Shown: positions 1 to 9,278 of the stretch, one piece after another
Position numbering within the stretch: the stretch's first letter is position 1
Layout: each line of letters begins with the position of its first letter
Assembly (NCBI RefSeq): GCF_035762905.1
Contig: NZ_DASUCC010000041.1
Span: 98,127 to 162,126 of the forward strand
Direction of reading: 5' to 3'
DNA length: 64,000 nucleotides
Source: DASYTH01 sp035762905
GTDB taxonomy: Bacteria; Actinomycetota; Actinomycetes; Mycobacteriales; Pseudonocardiaceae
Made by a program: the position numbers and the translations under genes
The notes under the pieces: model-generated
Databases searched by the model: none
Told to the model about the DNA's origin: nothing
What the model saw: the letters and a program-made list of their open reading frames with translations, nothing else

Positions 1-2898
1 TGGGACGTCGGGGCGCTCGCCGCGCTCGACATCCCGGTGATCCAGGGCCTGTGCCTGACCACCGACCGGCGCACCTGGCAGGACAGCGATGCCGGACTGT
101 CCCCTGTGGACACCGCGACCCAGGTGGCGGTGCCCGAGTTCGACGGCCGGCTGATCGGCGTGCCGTTCTCGTTCAAGGAGCGGGATCCGGCCGGGCTGTC
201 GGTCTACCTGGCCGACCCCGAGCGGGCCGCCCGGCTGGCCGGGATCGCCGTGCGGCACGCCAGGTTGCGGCAGGTGCCACCGGCCGAACGGCGGATCGCG
301 CTGGTGCTCTCGGCGTATCCGACCAAGCACGCCCGGATCGGCAACGCGGTCGGGCTGGACACCCCGGCCAGCGCGATCCGGCTGCTGACCGCGATGCGCG
401 CGGCCGGCTACCGGGTGGGCGAGCTGCCCGGCCTGGACTCCGGGGACGGGGACGCGCTGATCCACGCGCTGATCGAGGCCGGCGGCCAGGATCCGGACTG
501 GCTCACCGAGGCGCAGCTGGCCGGCAACCCGGTGCGGATCTCCGCCGCCGACTACCGGGCGTGGTTCGCCACGCTGCCAACGGATCTGCGGGAGCGCGTG
601 ACGGCGCACTGGGGCGAGCCGCCCGGCGAGCTGTACGTGGACCGGTCCGCCGACCCGGACGGCGAGATCGTGCTGGCCGCCCTGCGCGCGGACAACCTGG
701 TGCTGCTGGTCCAACCGCCGCGCGGGTTCGGGGAGAACCCGGTGGCCATCTACCACGACCCGGACCTGCCGCCCAGCCACCACTATCTGGCCGCCTACCG
801 GTGGATCCGGGACGACTTCGGCGCGCACGCGATGGTGCACCTCGGCAAGCACGGCAACCTGGAGTGGTTGCCGGGCAAGAACGTCGGCATGTCCGCCTCC
901 TGCGCCACCGACGCGGCGCTGGGCGATCTGCCGCTGGTCTACCCGTTCCTGGTCAACGACCCGGGTGAGGGCACCCAGGCCAAACGCCGCGCGCACGCCA
1001 CGCTGATCGACCATCTGGTGCCGCCGATGGCCCGCGCGGAGAGCTACGGCGACCTGGCCCGGCTCGAGCAGCTGATGGACGAGCACGCCTCGATCGCCGC
1101 GATGGATCCGGCCAAGCTGCCGGCGATCCGCGCACAGATCTGGACGCTGATCCAGGCCGCGAAGCTCGACCACGACCTCGGCGTCGACAACCGCCCGCAC
1201 GACGCGGAGTTCGACGACTTCCTGCTGCACATCGACGGCTGGCTGTGCGAGGTGAAGGACGCGCAGATCCGCGACGGGCTGCACATCCTCGGCGACGCAC
1301 CGACCGGCGAGCCGCGGGTCAACCTGGTCGCCTCGATGCTGCGGGCCCGCCAGGTCTGGGGCGGCACCGCGAACGCGCTGCCCGGCCTGCGCGAGGCGAT
1401 CGGCCTGACCGAGGACGGGTCGGCGGCCAGGCAGGAGGTGGACCGGATCGAGGAGACCGCGCGGAACCTGGTGCGCGCCATGGAGTCCCGGGACTGGCGG
1501 CCGGACGCGGCCGGCGCGGTGTGCGCCGAGCTGCTCGGCCGGGACGAGCCGGCGGTCGAGGCGGTGCTCTCCTTCGCCGCCACCGAGATCGTGCCGCGGC
1601 TGGCCCGCACCACCGACGAGCTGGACAACGTCCTGCACGCGCTGTCCGGCGGGTACGTCCCGGCCGGGCCGAGCGGGTCGCCGTTGCGCGGGCTGGTCAA
1701 CGTGCTGCCCACCGGCCGCAACTTCTACTCGGTGGACCCCAAGGCGGTGCCCAGCCGGCTGGCCTGGGAGACCGGGCAGGCGATGGCCGGCTCGCTGCTG
1801 TCGAGGTACCGGGCGGACACCGGCGAGTGGCCGCGCTCGGTCGGCCTGTCGGTGTGGGGCACCTCGGCGATGCGCACCGCGGGCGACGACATCGCCGAGG
1901 TGCTCGCGCTGCTCGGGGTGCGGCCGGTGTGGGACGAGGCGTCCCGGCGGGTCGGCGGCCTCGAGGTGATCCCGCTCGACGAGCTCGGCCGGCCGCGGAT
2001 CGATGTCACCGTGCGGATCAGCGGCTTCTTCCGGGACGCCTTCCCGCACGTGGTGTACCTGATCGACGACGCGGTGCGGCTGGTGGCCGGGCTGGACGAG
2101 CCGGACGAGGACAACTACGTGCGCGCGCACGTGCGGACCGACCTGGCCGGGCACGCCGACGAGCGGCGGGCCACCACCCGGGTGTTCGGGTCCAAGCCCG
2201 GTTCCTACGGCGCCGGGCTGCTTCCGTTGCTGGACAGCCACAACTGGCGTGACGACAAGGACCTGGCCGAGGTGTACGCGGTGTGGGGCGGATTCGCCTA
2301 CGGCCGCGAGCTGGACGGCGCCCCGGCCCGGCCGGACATGGAGGCGGCCTACCGCCGGATCGCCGTCGCGGCCAAGAACACCGACACCCGCGAGCACGAC
2401 ATCGCCGACTCCGACGACTACTTCCAGTACCACGGCGGGATGATCGCCACCGTGCGGGCGCTGACCGGGACCGCGCCGGCCGCCTACGTCGGGGACAGCA
2501 CCCGGCCGGACGCGGTGCGCACCCGCACGCTGGCCGAGGAGACCGCCCGGGTGTTCCGGTCCCGGGTGGTCAACCCGCGCTGGGTGGCCGCGATGCGCCG
2601 GCACGGCTACAAGGGCGCGTTCGAGCTGGCCGCCACGGTGGACTACCTGTTCGGCTACGACGCCACCACCGGCGTGGTGGCCGACTGGATGTACGAGCAG
2701 CTGGCCCGGGAGTACCTGCTGGACGAGGCGAACCAGAAGTTCCTCACCGAGTCCAACCCGTGGGCGCTGCACGGGATCGCCGAGCGGCTGCTCGAGGCGG
2801 CCGACCGCGGGCTGTGGGCCGAGCCGCGGCCGGACACGCTGGCCGCCGTGCAGGCGTTGTACCTCAAGGCGGAGGGCGACATCGAGGCCGGAACGTGA
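1..2898 (+). CDS. cobN: Cobaltochelatase large subunit CobN (5' partial)
   Basis: The reading frame is open from base 1, so the start and roughly the first quarter of the protein lie outside the window; 965 residues are present. CobN is the large, Mg-chelatase H-type subunit of the ATP-dependent aerobic cobaltochelatase, which inserts cobalt into hydrogenobyrinate a,c-diamide in the cytoplasm. The family is recognised by HLGKHGNLEWLPGKN (near nt 838-882), by GTSAMRTAGDDIAEVLALLG and by RISGFFRDAFPHV further on; the C-terminal part YLFGYDATTGVVADWMYEQL is also typical. The first GTG in the window (nt 37) is internal, because family-like sequence (DVGALAALDIPV) precedes it. The stop overlaps the cobQ start by 4 nt, so the two genes should be translationally coupled. 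Confidence 0.95.
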   Translation, partial: WDVGALAALDIPVIQGLCLTTDRRTWQDSDAGLSPVDTATQVAVPEFDGRLIGVPFSFKERDPAGLSVYLADPERAARLAGIAVRHARLRQVPPAERRIALVLSAYPTKHARIGNAVGLDTPASAIRLLTAMRAAGYRVGELPGLDSGDGDALIHALIEAGGQDPDWLTEAQLAGNPVRISAADYRAWFATLPTDLRERVTAHWGEPPGELYVDRSADPDGEIVLAALRADNLVLLVQPPRGFGENPVAIYHDPDLPPSHHYLAAYRWIRDDFGAHAMVHLGKHGNLEWLPGKNVGMSASCATDAALGDLPLVYPFLVNDPGEGTQAKRRAHATLIDHLVPPMARAESYGDLARLEQLMDEHASIAAMDPAKLPAIRAQIWTLIQAAKLDHDLGVDNRPHDAEFDDFLLHIDGWLCEVKDAQIRDGLHILGDAPTGEPRVNLVASMLRARQVWGGTANALPGLREAIGLTEDGSAARQEVDRIEETARNLVRAMESRDWRPDAAGAVCAELLGRDEPAVEAVLSFAATEIVPRLARTTDELDNVLHALSGGYVPAGPSGSPLRGLVNVLPTGRNFYSVDPKAVPSRLAWETGQAMAGSLLSRYRADTGEWPRSVGLSVWGTSAMRTAGDDIAEVLALLGVRPVWDEASRRVGGLEVIPLDELGRPRIDVTVRISGFFRDAFPHVVYLIDDAVRLVAGLDEPDEDNYVRAHVRTDLAGHADERRATTRVFGSKPGSYGAGLLPLLDSHNWRDDKDLAEVYAVWGGFAYGRELDGAPARPDMEAAYRRIAVAAKNTDTREHDIADSDDYFQYHGGMIATVRALTGTAPAAYVGDSTRPDAVRTRTLAEETARVFRSRVVNPRWVAAMRRHGYKGAFELAATVDYLFGYDATTGVVADWMYEQLAREYLLDEANQKFLTESNPWALHGIAERLLEAADRGLWAEPRPDTLAAVQALYLKAEGDIEAGT

Positions 2899-4559
2899 CT
2901 GGAATCCTGGTCTGCGGCACCACATCGGATGCCGGCAAGAGCCTGGTGACCGCCGGGATCTGCCGGTGGCTGGCCCGGCGGGGCTACCGGGTGGCGCCGT
3001 TCAAGGCGCAGAACATGTCGAACAACTCGATGGTCTGCCCGGACGGCGCGGAGATCGGTCGGGCGCAATGGTTGCAGGCGAAGGCCGCCGGGGTGGCGCC
3101 GGAGGCGGCGATGAACCCGGTGCTGCTCAAGCCGGGCAGCGACCGGCGCAGTCACGTCGTGGTGCTCGGCCGTCCACACGGGACACTCGAGGCCGGGCAG
3201 TGGTCCACCGGCCGGGCCGGCCTCGCCGAAATCGCCTTCGACGCCCTTGCCGGCCTGCGCGAGCGGTTCGACATCGTGGTGTGCGAGGGCGCCGGCAGCC
3301 CGGCCGAGATCAACCTGCGGTCCGGCGACTACGTGAACCTGGGCCTGGCCCGGCACGCCGGGCTGCCGGTGGTGGTGGTCGGCGACATCGACCGGGGTGG
3401 GGTGTTCGCCGCCATGTACGGCACCCTGGCCCTGCTCGACGCCGCGGACCGGGCGCACATCGCCGGCTGGATCGTGAACAAGTTCCGCGGCGACCTCGGC
3501 CTGCTGCGGCCCGGGCTGGACATGCTGGCCCGGCGCACCGATCGTCCGGTGCTCGGCGTGCTGCCCTGGCTGGACCGGGTGTGGATCGACTCCGAGGACG
3601 CGCTCGCCGCCGCCGGCTGGCGCGCCGAGGTTCGCGCCGGCCGGCCGCTGCGGATCGCGGCGGTCCGTTTTCCCCGGGCCGCCAACGTGACCGACCTGGA
3701 CGCGCTGGCCGCCGAGCCCGGGGTGAGCGTCACGCTGACCGCCGACCCGGACGTGCTGGCCGACGCCGACATCGCCGTGCTGCCCGGATCCCGGGCCACC
3801 GTGTCCGATCTGAACTGGCTGCGTGAGCGCGGGCTGGCCGACGCGGTGCGCGCCCGGTCCGCCGCGCACCGCCCGGTGCTCGGAATCTGCGGCGGCTACC
3901 AGATGCTGGCCCGCACCATCGACGACGACGTGGAGTCCGGCGCCGGGCGGGTGGACGGGCTCGGGCTGCTGCCCAGCACCGTGGTGTTCACCGGCGCGAA
4001 AACGCTGGGCGTGCCCGAGTCCCGGTGGCGCGGCCACGAGGTGCGGGCCTACGCGATCCACCACGGCCAGGTGCGGATCGATCCCGGTGCCGGTGGCACC
4101 GTCGAGCCGTTCCTGGACGGCTGCCTGGCCGGCTCGGTGTGGGGCACCACCTGGCACGGCGCGTTCGAGAACGACGGGTTCCGGCGCGCCTGGCTCACCG
4201 TGGCGGCTGGGCAGGCCGGGGTGGCGTGGTCAGCGGCGCCCGACGCACCCGGCTTCGGCGCCCTCCGAGAGGGCATGCTCGACCGGCTGGCCGATGCCGT
4301 CGACGAGCACCTGGACACCGCCGCCCTGCTCGACCTGATCCTGGCCCCGGGCGGACGAGTTGAGCTGCACGATCGTGGCCCCGGCGAGCAGCACGGCCGC
4401 GCCGAGCACCTGGACGGCGGTCAGCGACTGGCCGAGGAAGATCCACGCGGCGCCGGCGGCGACGATCGGCTCGACCAGCGCGAGCACGCTGACCACGTTG
4501 GCCGGCAGGTGCCGCATGGCCGAGATGGACAGCAGGTAGGCGAGCGCGGTGGACAGTAG
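2895..4559 (+). CDS. cobQ: Cobyric acid synthase CobQ
   Basis: Glutamine-dependent amidotransferase that adds amide groups to adenosylcobyrinate a,c-diamide in B12 synthesis. The GTG start overlaps the cobN stop (GTGA). The N-terminal synthetase part has GTTSDAGKSLVTAG (residues 9-22) and KAQNMSNNS. The glutamine amidotransferase part has the nucleophile in LGICGGYQ (Cys332) and a His in TTWHGAFEND (His421). The frame runs 554 residues, longer than the usual 490-510. The family-like sequence ends near residue 485 (EHLDTAALLDLIL) and the rest is low-complexity translation through the 3' end of the convergent EamA gene, because no stop occurs until 4557-4559. The tail is probably not functional. 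No cobalamin riboswitch is visible; it would lie upstream of the window. Confidence 0.94.
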   Translation: MTGILVCGTTSDAGKSLVTAGICRWLARRGYRVAPFKAQNMSNNSMVCPDGAEIGRAQWLQAKAAGVAPEAAMNPVLLKPGSDRRSHVVVLGRPHGTLEAGQWSTGRAGLAEIAFDALAGLRERFDIVVCEGAGSPAEINLRSGDYVNLGLARHAGLPVVVVGDIDRGGVFAAMYGTLALLDAADRAHIAGWIVNKFRGDLGLLRPGLDMLARRTDRPVLGVLPWLDRVWIDSEDALAAAGWRAEVRAGRPLRIAAVRFPRAANVTDLDALAAEPGVSVTLTADPDVLADADIAVLPGSRATVSDLNWLRERGLADAVRARSAAHRPVLGICGGYQMLARTIDDDVESGAGRVDGLGLLPSTVVFTGAKTLGVPESRWRGHEVRAYAIHHGQVRIDPGAGGTVEPFLDGCLAGSVWGTTWHGAFENDGFRRAWLTVAAGQAGVAWSAAPDAPGFGALREGMLDRLADAVDEHLDTAALLDLILAPGGRVELHDRGPGEQHGRAEHLDGGQRLAEEDPRGAGGDDRLDQREHADHVGRQVPHGRDGQQVGERGGQ

Positions 4560-5282
4560 GGCGATGCCGACCACGAGCACCCAGACCGGCGGGTGCCACG
4601 GCCCGAACGCGGCCGGGTCGTCGAACACGCCGGCCGGGATGGTCCACGGCGGCACGAACACCGCGATGGCCACCGCGCCGACCACCATGCCCCAGGTGAC
4701 CAGGCCGAGCGGCTCGATGGTGTCGACCGCGTGCGAGCCGATCAGGTAGTAGGAGGCGGCACCGAACGCGGCGGCGGCGCCGGCCAGCATCCCGATCGCG
4801 TCGAAGGCCAGGCCCTGCCACACCTGGGCGACCAGGACCAGCCCGCCGAACGCGAGCGCGGTGCCCAGCCAGGCGCGGGACGGCAGCACGGTGCCGCGGA
4901 CGAACCGCACCCAGAGCGCGACCAGGACCGGGGCGGTGTACTCGAGCAGCATCGCCACGCCGATCGGGATCCGGGACACCGCGATGAAATAGACCACCTG
5001 CACCGCGGCCACGGCGATCACGCCGTAGGCGACGATGATCCGCCACTGGGTGCCGCGCAGCCGCAGCAGCTTCGGCCGGGTGAGGCCGACCACCACCAGC
5101 AGGCCGAGCGCGGCGAGCCCGATCCGGATGCCGGCCACCTGCTGCGGGCTCAGCCCGGCGTCCATGATCGGTTTGGCCAGCGGGCCGGAGGTGCCGAACG
5201 CGACCGAGGCGAGCACGACCAGCACGGTGCCGCGGCCCCGGCTCGCGGATCTCGTAACCGGTGAAATCAGTTCAGTGGTCAC
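4230..5282 (-). CDS. EamA-family (DMT) transporter
   Basis: 350-residue integral membrane protein of the drug/metabolite transporter superfamily: two EamA halves, about ten hydrophobic segments, with typical stretches such as VAFGTSGPLAKPIMDAG, RIGLAALGLLVV and AMRHLPANVVSVLALVEPIVAA. The substrate cannot be told from sequence. I chose GTG at 5282 (protein begins MTTELISPVTRS); an open frame continues upstream but has no transporter character. As with the convergent cobQ, the coding frame runs past its natural end: after GATIVQL there are about 50 hydrophilic residues that are antisense to cobQ. The two 3' ends overlap by 330 bp. Confidence 0.85.
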   Translation of the reverse strand: MTTELISPVTRSASRGRGTVLVVLASVAFGTSGPLAKPIMDAGLSPQQVAGIRIGLAALGLLVVVGLTRPKLLRLRGTQWRIIVAYGVIAVAAVQVVYFIAVSRIPIGVAMLLEYTAPVLVALWVRFVRGTVLPSRAWLGTALAFGGLVLVAQVWQGLAFDAIGMLAGAAAAFGAASYYLIGSHAVDTIEPLGLVTWGMVVGAVAIAVFVPPWTIPAGVFDDPAAFGPWHPPVWVLVVGIALLSTALAYLLSISAMRHLPANVVSVLALVEPIVAAGAAWIFLGQSLTAVQVLGAAVLLAGATIVQLNSSARGQDQVEQGGGVQVLVDGIGQPVEHALSEGAEAGCVGRR

Positions 5283-5331
5283 AGCTACCAGTCTGCCCGT
5301 TCGCACCGGGGCGAAACGTCCCCATTTCTCA

Positions 5332-6159
5332 TCACGTGGGACGCCACGGGCTACGGGTGTCGGTGGGCCGGGTCGGGTCGTGGAACCGGGGCAGGTCCGG
5401 CTCATCCGCCCGCAGCGGCACCAGGTCGGCGGTGATCGCCCGCATGATCCGCTGGTGCGCCCGCATCGCGTCGCCCGGCCGGTTCGCGGACAGCCCGGAC
5501 AGGTCCACCTGGCCGCCGAAGTGCACCCGGAACGTCGGCCGGTTGCGCACCGCCCGGCCAAACGAGGCGAACACCGGCACGAAGTCGGCCGGCTTGGCGA
5601 ACCGCTCAAGGCCCCAGTACATCGCCTCGTGCGCCCCCCACTGGCTGACCGTGACCACCGGCACGTCGCCGGCCAGCGCCATCCGGGCCAGGCCGGTCTT
5701 GCCGCGCTCCGGCCACAGTCCCGGGTCGTGGCTGATCCGGCCCTCCGGGTAGACCAGCAGCGGGAGCCGCGCGGTGCGCAGCGCGGTCACGGCCCTGCCG
5801 AACGCCTCGGCCACGTTGCTCTTGCCGCGGTCCACCCGCAGATGCCCGGCCCGGCGCAGGAACCACCCGGCCACCGGCGCGTCCAGCAGCCCGGCGGTGA
5901 GCATGAACCGCAGATCCAGGCCGATCTCGGCGGCCGCGGCGATCAGCACCATCGGGTCGAACATGCCGATGTGGTTGGCCGCGACCAGCACCGGACGGCC
6001 GCGCAGCTCGTCCGGGAAGCCGCCGGTGACCTCCAGCCGGCCGGCTAACCGGACCACCTGCCGGTCCAGCCAGGTGATCGCGCGCCAGTCCGGCGGAACC
6101 GGAGCCGGACCCCGGTTACGGCGTGTCGGCTCGGTCTGCCGGCGGGACAGCGCAACCAT
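5332..6159 (-). CDS. 1-acyl-glycerol-3-phosphate acyltransferase family protein
   Basis: 275-residue PlsC-type acyltransferase, expected to transfer an acyl chain to a lysophospholipid or related acceptor at the membrane. The catalytic HX4D motif is NHIGMFD (His63, Asp68), and the acceptor-binding block is VYPEGRISHD, followed by GKTGLARMA. The start is ATG at 6159 (MVALSRRQTEPT); the same frame stays open far upstream, but that part is antisense to ftsK. It is transcribed divergently from ftsK with about 50 bp between the starts. The exact acyl acceptor is unknown. Confidence 0.85.
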   Translation of the reverse strand: MVALSRRQTEPTRRNRGPAPVPPDWRAITWLDRQVVRLAGRLEVTGGFPDELRGRPVLVAANHIGMFDPMVLIAAAAEIGLDLRFMLTAGLLDAPVAGWFLRRAGHLRVDRGKSNVAEAFGRAVTALRTARLPLLVYPEGRISHDPGLWPERGKTGLARMALAGDVPVVTVSQWGAHEAMYWGLERFAKPADFVPVFASFGRAVRNRPTFRVHFGGQVDLSGLSANRPGDAMRAHQRIMRAITADLVPLRADEPDLPRFHDPTRPTDTRSPWRPT

Positions 6160-6214
6160 GGGCGGAGCATCGCATGCCCCAGGAGGGGGAAAGCAGGCGG
6201 ATACCGTGAGGCCC

Positions 6215-8629
6215 ATGGCGACCACCAGGACGACCAGGGCCGGCCGGGGCGGCACCCGAACGAGTGGGCGTTCGACCCGGCCGGCGTCCGCGCGCACCCG
6301 TGGCCGGCCGGCGAACCGCCGTCGCAACCGCGGCCCGCTCGCCCGGTTTCTGCTCGGCACCTGGAACCTGCTGGCCAAGGGGGTCGGCGGGCTGGCCCGC
6401 ACGGTCGGCCGGACCAGGGACATCGAGGCCGAGGTGCGCCGGGACGGGGTGGCGTTCGCGCTGATCGCGGTCGGCGTCGTGGTCGGTGCCGGCATCTGGT
6501 GGCGCACCGGCGGGCCGGTCAGCATCTGGCTCGAGCACGGCGTGCGCACCGTGATCGGGGCCGCCGCGGTGGCCCTGCCACTGGTGCTGCTGGTGGTCGG
6601 GATCACGCTGATGCGCTCGGACCCGCAGCCGGACAAGCGGCCCCGGCTGATCATGGGTGCGCTGCTGTTCACCGTGGCCCTGCTCGGCGTGCTGCACCTG
6701 TTCAGCGGCCTGCCCGCGGACAACGACGGCCGGATGTACGCCGGCGGCGCGCTCGGCTTCGTGTTCGGCGGGCTGTTGGCCATGGGCGTGACCACCTGGG
6801 TGGCGCTGCCGCTGCTCGCGCTCGCCATCGGGTTCAGCGTGCTGGTGTTCACCGGCACCCGGATCAGGGACATCCCCACCCGGCTGCGCGAGCTGGGCGT
6901 CGACCCGGAGTGGCAGGAGGAGAACGAGGCCCCCGAGGAGGCCGTCGAGGAGCCGAAGCCGCGCCGGCCGGCCCGGCGCCGGCAGGCGTCCATGGCCGAC
7001 CCGGAGCAGGAGCCGCTGCCGCTCGAGGACCCCCCGGCCAAGCCCGCGCCGCGGGTCCCGGCCAAAGTCAAGGAGCACGCGCCGGCCAAGGAGCCGCCGC
7101 CCGGCAAGCTGACCGTGACCCGGGTGGTGGACGGCGACTACAAGCTGCCCCCGCCGACCCTGCTCGAGCTGGGTGCCGCGCCCAAGGCCCGCAGCCGGGC
7201 CAACGACCTGATGATCGAGGCGATCAGCGGGGTGTTGGACCAGTTCGACGTGGACGCCCAGGTGACCGGGTTCACCCGGGGCCCGACCGTGACCCGGTAC
7301 GAGGTGGAGCTCGGCCTCGGCGTCAAGGTGGAGAAGATCACCGCGCTGACCAAGAACATCGCCTACGCGGTGGCCACCGACAACGTCCGGCTGCTGGCGC
7401 CGATCCCGGGCAAGTCCGCGGTCGGCATCGAGGTGCCCAACAGCGACCGGGAGATGGTGCGGCTAGGCGACGTGCTGCGCTCCCGCACCGCCGTCGACGA
7501 CCTGCATCCGATGGTGATCGGGCTGGGCAAGGACATCGAGGGCCACATGGTCACCGCCAACCTGGCGAAGATGCCGCACCTGCTGTGCGCCGGGTCCACC
7601 GGCTCGGGCAAGTCCAGCTTCGTCAACTCGATGCTGGTCTCGCTGCTGGCCAGGGCCACCCCGGACGAGGTCCGGATGATCCTGATCGACCCGAAGATGG
7701 TCGAGCTGACCCCGTACGAGGGCATCCCGCACCTGATCACCCCGATCATCACCCAGCCGAAGAAGGCCGCCGCCGCGCTGTCCTGGCTGGTCGAGGAGAT
7801 GGAGCAGCGCTACCAGGACATGCAGGCCAACCGGGTGCGGCACATCGACGACTTCAACCGCAAGGTGAAGTCCGGGGAGATCACACCGCCGCCCGGCAGC
7901 GAGCGGGAGTACCGGCCGTACCCGTACATCCTGGCCATCGTGGACGAGTTGGCCGACCTGATGATGACCGCGCCGCGGGACGTTGAGGACGCCGTGGTGC
8001 GGATCACCCAGAAGGCCCGCGCCGCCGGCATCCACCTGGTGCTGGCCACCCAGCGGCCCTCGGTGGACGTGGTCACCGGACTGATCAAGACCAACGTGCC
8101 GTCCCGGCTCGCGTTCGCCACGTCCTCGCTGATCGACTCCCGGGTCATCCTGGACCAGCCCGGCGCGGAGAAGCTGATCGGCATGGGGGACGGGCTGTAC
8201 CTGCCGATGGGCGCGTCCAAGCCGCGGCGCGTCCAGGGCGCGTTCGTCACCGACGAGGAGATCGCCGCGGTCGTCGGGTTCTGCAAGAACCAGGCCGAGC
8301 CCGACTACACCGAGGGCGTCACCGCCGCGAAGGCCGGCGAGGCACGGGAGATCGACCCGGACATCGGCGACGACCTCGACGTGCTGTTGCAGGCCGCGGA
8401 GTTGGTGGTCACCTCCCAGTTCGGCTCCACCTCGATGCTCCAGCGCAAGCTCCGGGTCGGCTTCGCGAAGGCCGGCCGCCTGATGGACCTGCTGGAGACC
8501 CGCGGCATCGTCGGCCCCTCCGAGGGCTCCAAGGCCCGCGACGTGCTGATCAAACCGGACGAGCTGGACGGCACCCTCGCACTGATCCGCGGCGGCCCGC
8601 CGCCGAGCGACGACGAGCTGTCCGAATAG
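6215..8629 (+). CDS. ftsK: DNA translocase FtsK/SpoIIIE
   Basis: 804-residue septal DNA pump that moves chromosomes at division or sporulation. It has an Arg/Gly/Thr-rich cytoplasmic N-terminus, four or five membrane segments at about residues 78-205, and a charged, proline-rich linker (about 225-310). The motor follows: Walker A in GSTGSGKSSFVNS (about residue 458) and Walker B in IVDELADLMM (about 575). The C-terminal winged-helix gamma domain (SMLQRKLRVGFAKAGRLMDL, about 730-795) reads the polar DNA motifs. ATG 6215 is used; an in-frame GTG at 6206 is an equally possible start (three extra residues), and the purine-rich AGGAGGGGG at 6180-6188 fits it slightly better. In M. tuberculosis the homologue also neighbours the short argA, as here. 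Confidence 0.96.
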   Translation: MATTRTTRAGRGGTRTSGRSTRPASARTRGRPANRRRNRGPLARFLLGTWNLLAKGVGGLARTVGRTRDIEAEVRRDGVAFALIAVGVVVGAGIWWRTGGPVSIWLEHGVRTVIGAAAVALPLVLLVVGITLMRSDPQPDKRPRLIMGALLFTVALLGVLHLFSGLPADNDGRMYAGGALGFVFGGLLAMGVTTWVALPLLALAIGFSVLVFTGTRIRDIPTRLRELGVDPEWQEENEAPEEAVEEPKPRRPARRRQASMADPEQEPLPLEDPPAKPAPRVPAKVKEHAPAKEPPPGKLTVTRVVDGDYKLPPPTLLELGAAPKARSRANDLMIEAISGVLDQFDVDAQVTGFTRGPTVTRYEVELGLGVKVEKITALTKNIAYAVATDNVRLLAPIPGKSAVGIEVPNSDREMVRLGDVLRSRTAVDDLHPMVIGLGKDIEGHMVTANLAKMPHLLCAGSTGSGKSSFVNSMLVSLLARATPDEVRMILIDPKMVELTPYEGIPHLITPIITQPKKAAAALSWLVEEMEQRYQDMQANRVRHIDDFNRKVKSGEITPPPGSEREYRPYPYILAIVDELADLMMTAPRDVEDAVVRITQKARAAGIHLVLATQRPSVDVVTGLIKTNVPSRLAFATSSLIDSRVILDQPGAEKLIGMGDGLYLPMGASKPRRVQGAFVTDEEIAAVVGFCKNQAEPDYTEGVTAAKAGEAREIDPDIGDDLDVLLQAAELVVTSQFGSTSMLQRKLRVGFAKAGRLMDLLETRGIVGPSEGSKARDVLIKPDELDGTLALIRGGPPPSDDELSE

Positions 8630-8729
8630 GACCAACGTCACGTAACCGGGGTGTCAACATCTCGGTCCTATCTCGACGGTGTCCCGAATCCGACGGCGTC
8701 GTTGCCGTAACTCAGTCCACAAGGGATTC

Positions 8730-8765
8730 TTCCGATCCCTGCCAACGCAGGGACATCGGAAAGGA
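8730..8765 (+). promoter_or_regulatory. Leader hairpin abutting a Shine-Dalgarno sequence
   Basis: TTCCGATCCCTG (8730-8741) pairs with CAGGGA-CA-TCGGAA (8748-8761) around the loop CCAACG, with a two-base bulge. The last bases of the right arm (GGAA) run straight into AAGGA, so GGAAAGGA (8758-8765), the likely ribosome site of the gene at 8772, is partly inside the stem. This could limit translation initiation or be a stability element. Apart from this hairpin the 142-bp gap after ftsK shows nothing I can name. Confidence 0.4.
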
Positions 8766-8771
8766 TCTTTA

Positions 8772-9188
8772 ATGGACGACTTCACCACCACGACGAGTGT
8801 CGACTCCGGTGCGCTCCTCATCACAGGCGTGATCGGGCTCGCTGTGGGTGTGTTCCTCATCGCGGCGATGTGGCGCATGTTCAGCAAGGCCGGTCGGCCG
8901 GGCTGGGCCGCGATCGTGCCGATCTACAACATCTACGTGATGTGCAAGATCGCCGGCAAGTCGGGCTGGTGGGTGCTGTGGCTGTGCATTCCGATCGTCA
9001 ACATCGTGACGTCGATCATCTTCTCGATCGATCTCGCCAAGGCGTTCGGCAAGGGCGCCCTGTTCGGCTTCTTCGGACTGTGGATGTTCGGTTTCATCGG
9101 TTACCCGATCCTCGGCTTCGGCCCCGCCCGGCACGTCGGTGCGGGCGACCGGCCCGCCGAGCCGGCCGCGGTCCCGGCGCAGGTCTGA
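8772..9188 (+). CDS. Small membrane protein, DUF5684-like
   Basis: 138 residues with four hydrophobic segments: LLITGVIGLAVGVFLIAAMW, then IPIVNIVTSIIFSI, LFGFFGLWMFGFIGYPILGF and the connecting GWWVLWLC. The signature between segments one and two, KAGRPGWAAIVPIYNIYVM, is characteristic of the DUF5684 family of small actinobacterial and signal-peptidase-associated membrane proteins. Function is unknown. ATG 8772 follows the purine-rich GGAAAGGA. The gene is followed by a strong palindrome, so it is probably monocistronic. Confidence 0.75.
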   Translation: MDDFTTTTSVDSGALLITGVIGLAVGVFLIAAMWRMFSKAGRPGWAAIVPIYNIYVMCKIAGKSGWWVLWLCIPIVNIVTSIIFSIDLAKAFGKGALFGFFGLWMFGFIGYPILGFGPARHVGAGDRPAEPAAVPAQV

Positions 9189-9215
9189 AGGGCTGAGTAG
9201 TCCTACCCGTTTCCC

Positions 9216-9243
9216 CCGGCCCGCGGAACGTTCCGCGGGCCGG
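9216..9243. terminator. 28-bp perfect palindrome, probable terminator
   Basis: CCGGCCCGCGGAAC (9216-9229) is followed at once by its exact reverse complement (9230-9243). As RNA it folds into a stem of about 11 bp with a short AACGTT loop. It lies 27 bp after the stop of the DUF5684-like gene and before the ribosome site of the next one. The following TTCGGTCTGTTGTTG is only moderately U-rich, as is usual in actinomycetes. Confidence 0.7.
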
Positions 9244-9278
9244 TTCGGTCTGTTGTTGCGACCGACCGAGGAGGGGAA

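Noticed and set aside
7463..8641. Very long open frames antisense to ftsK, cobN, peroxidase and other genes
   Set aside because: Expected in DNA with G/C at almost every third position; each lies opposite a clearly recognised gene.
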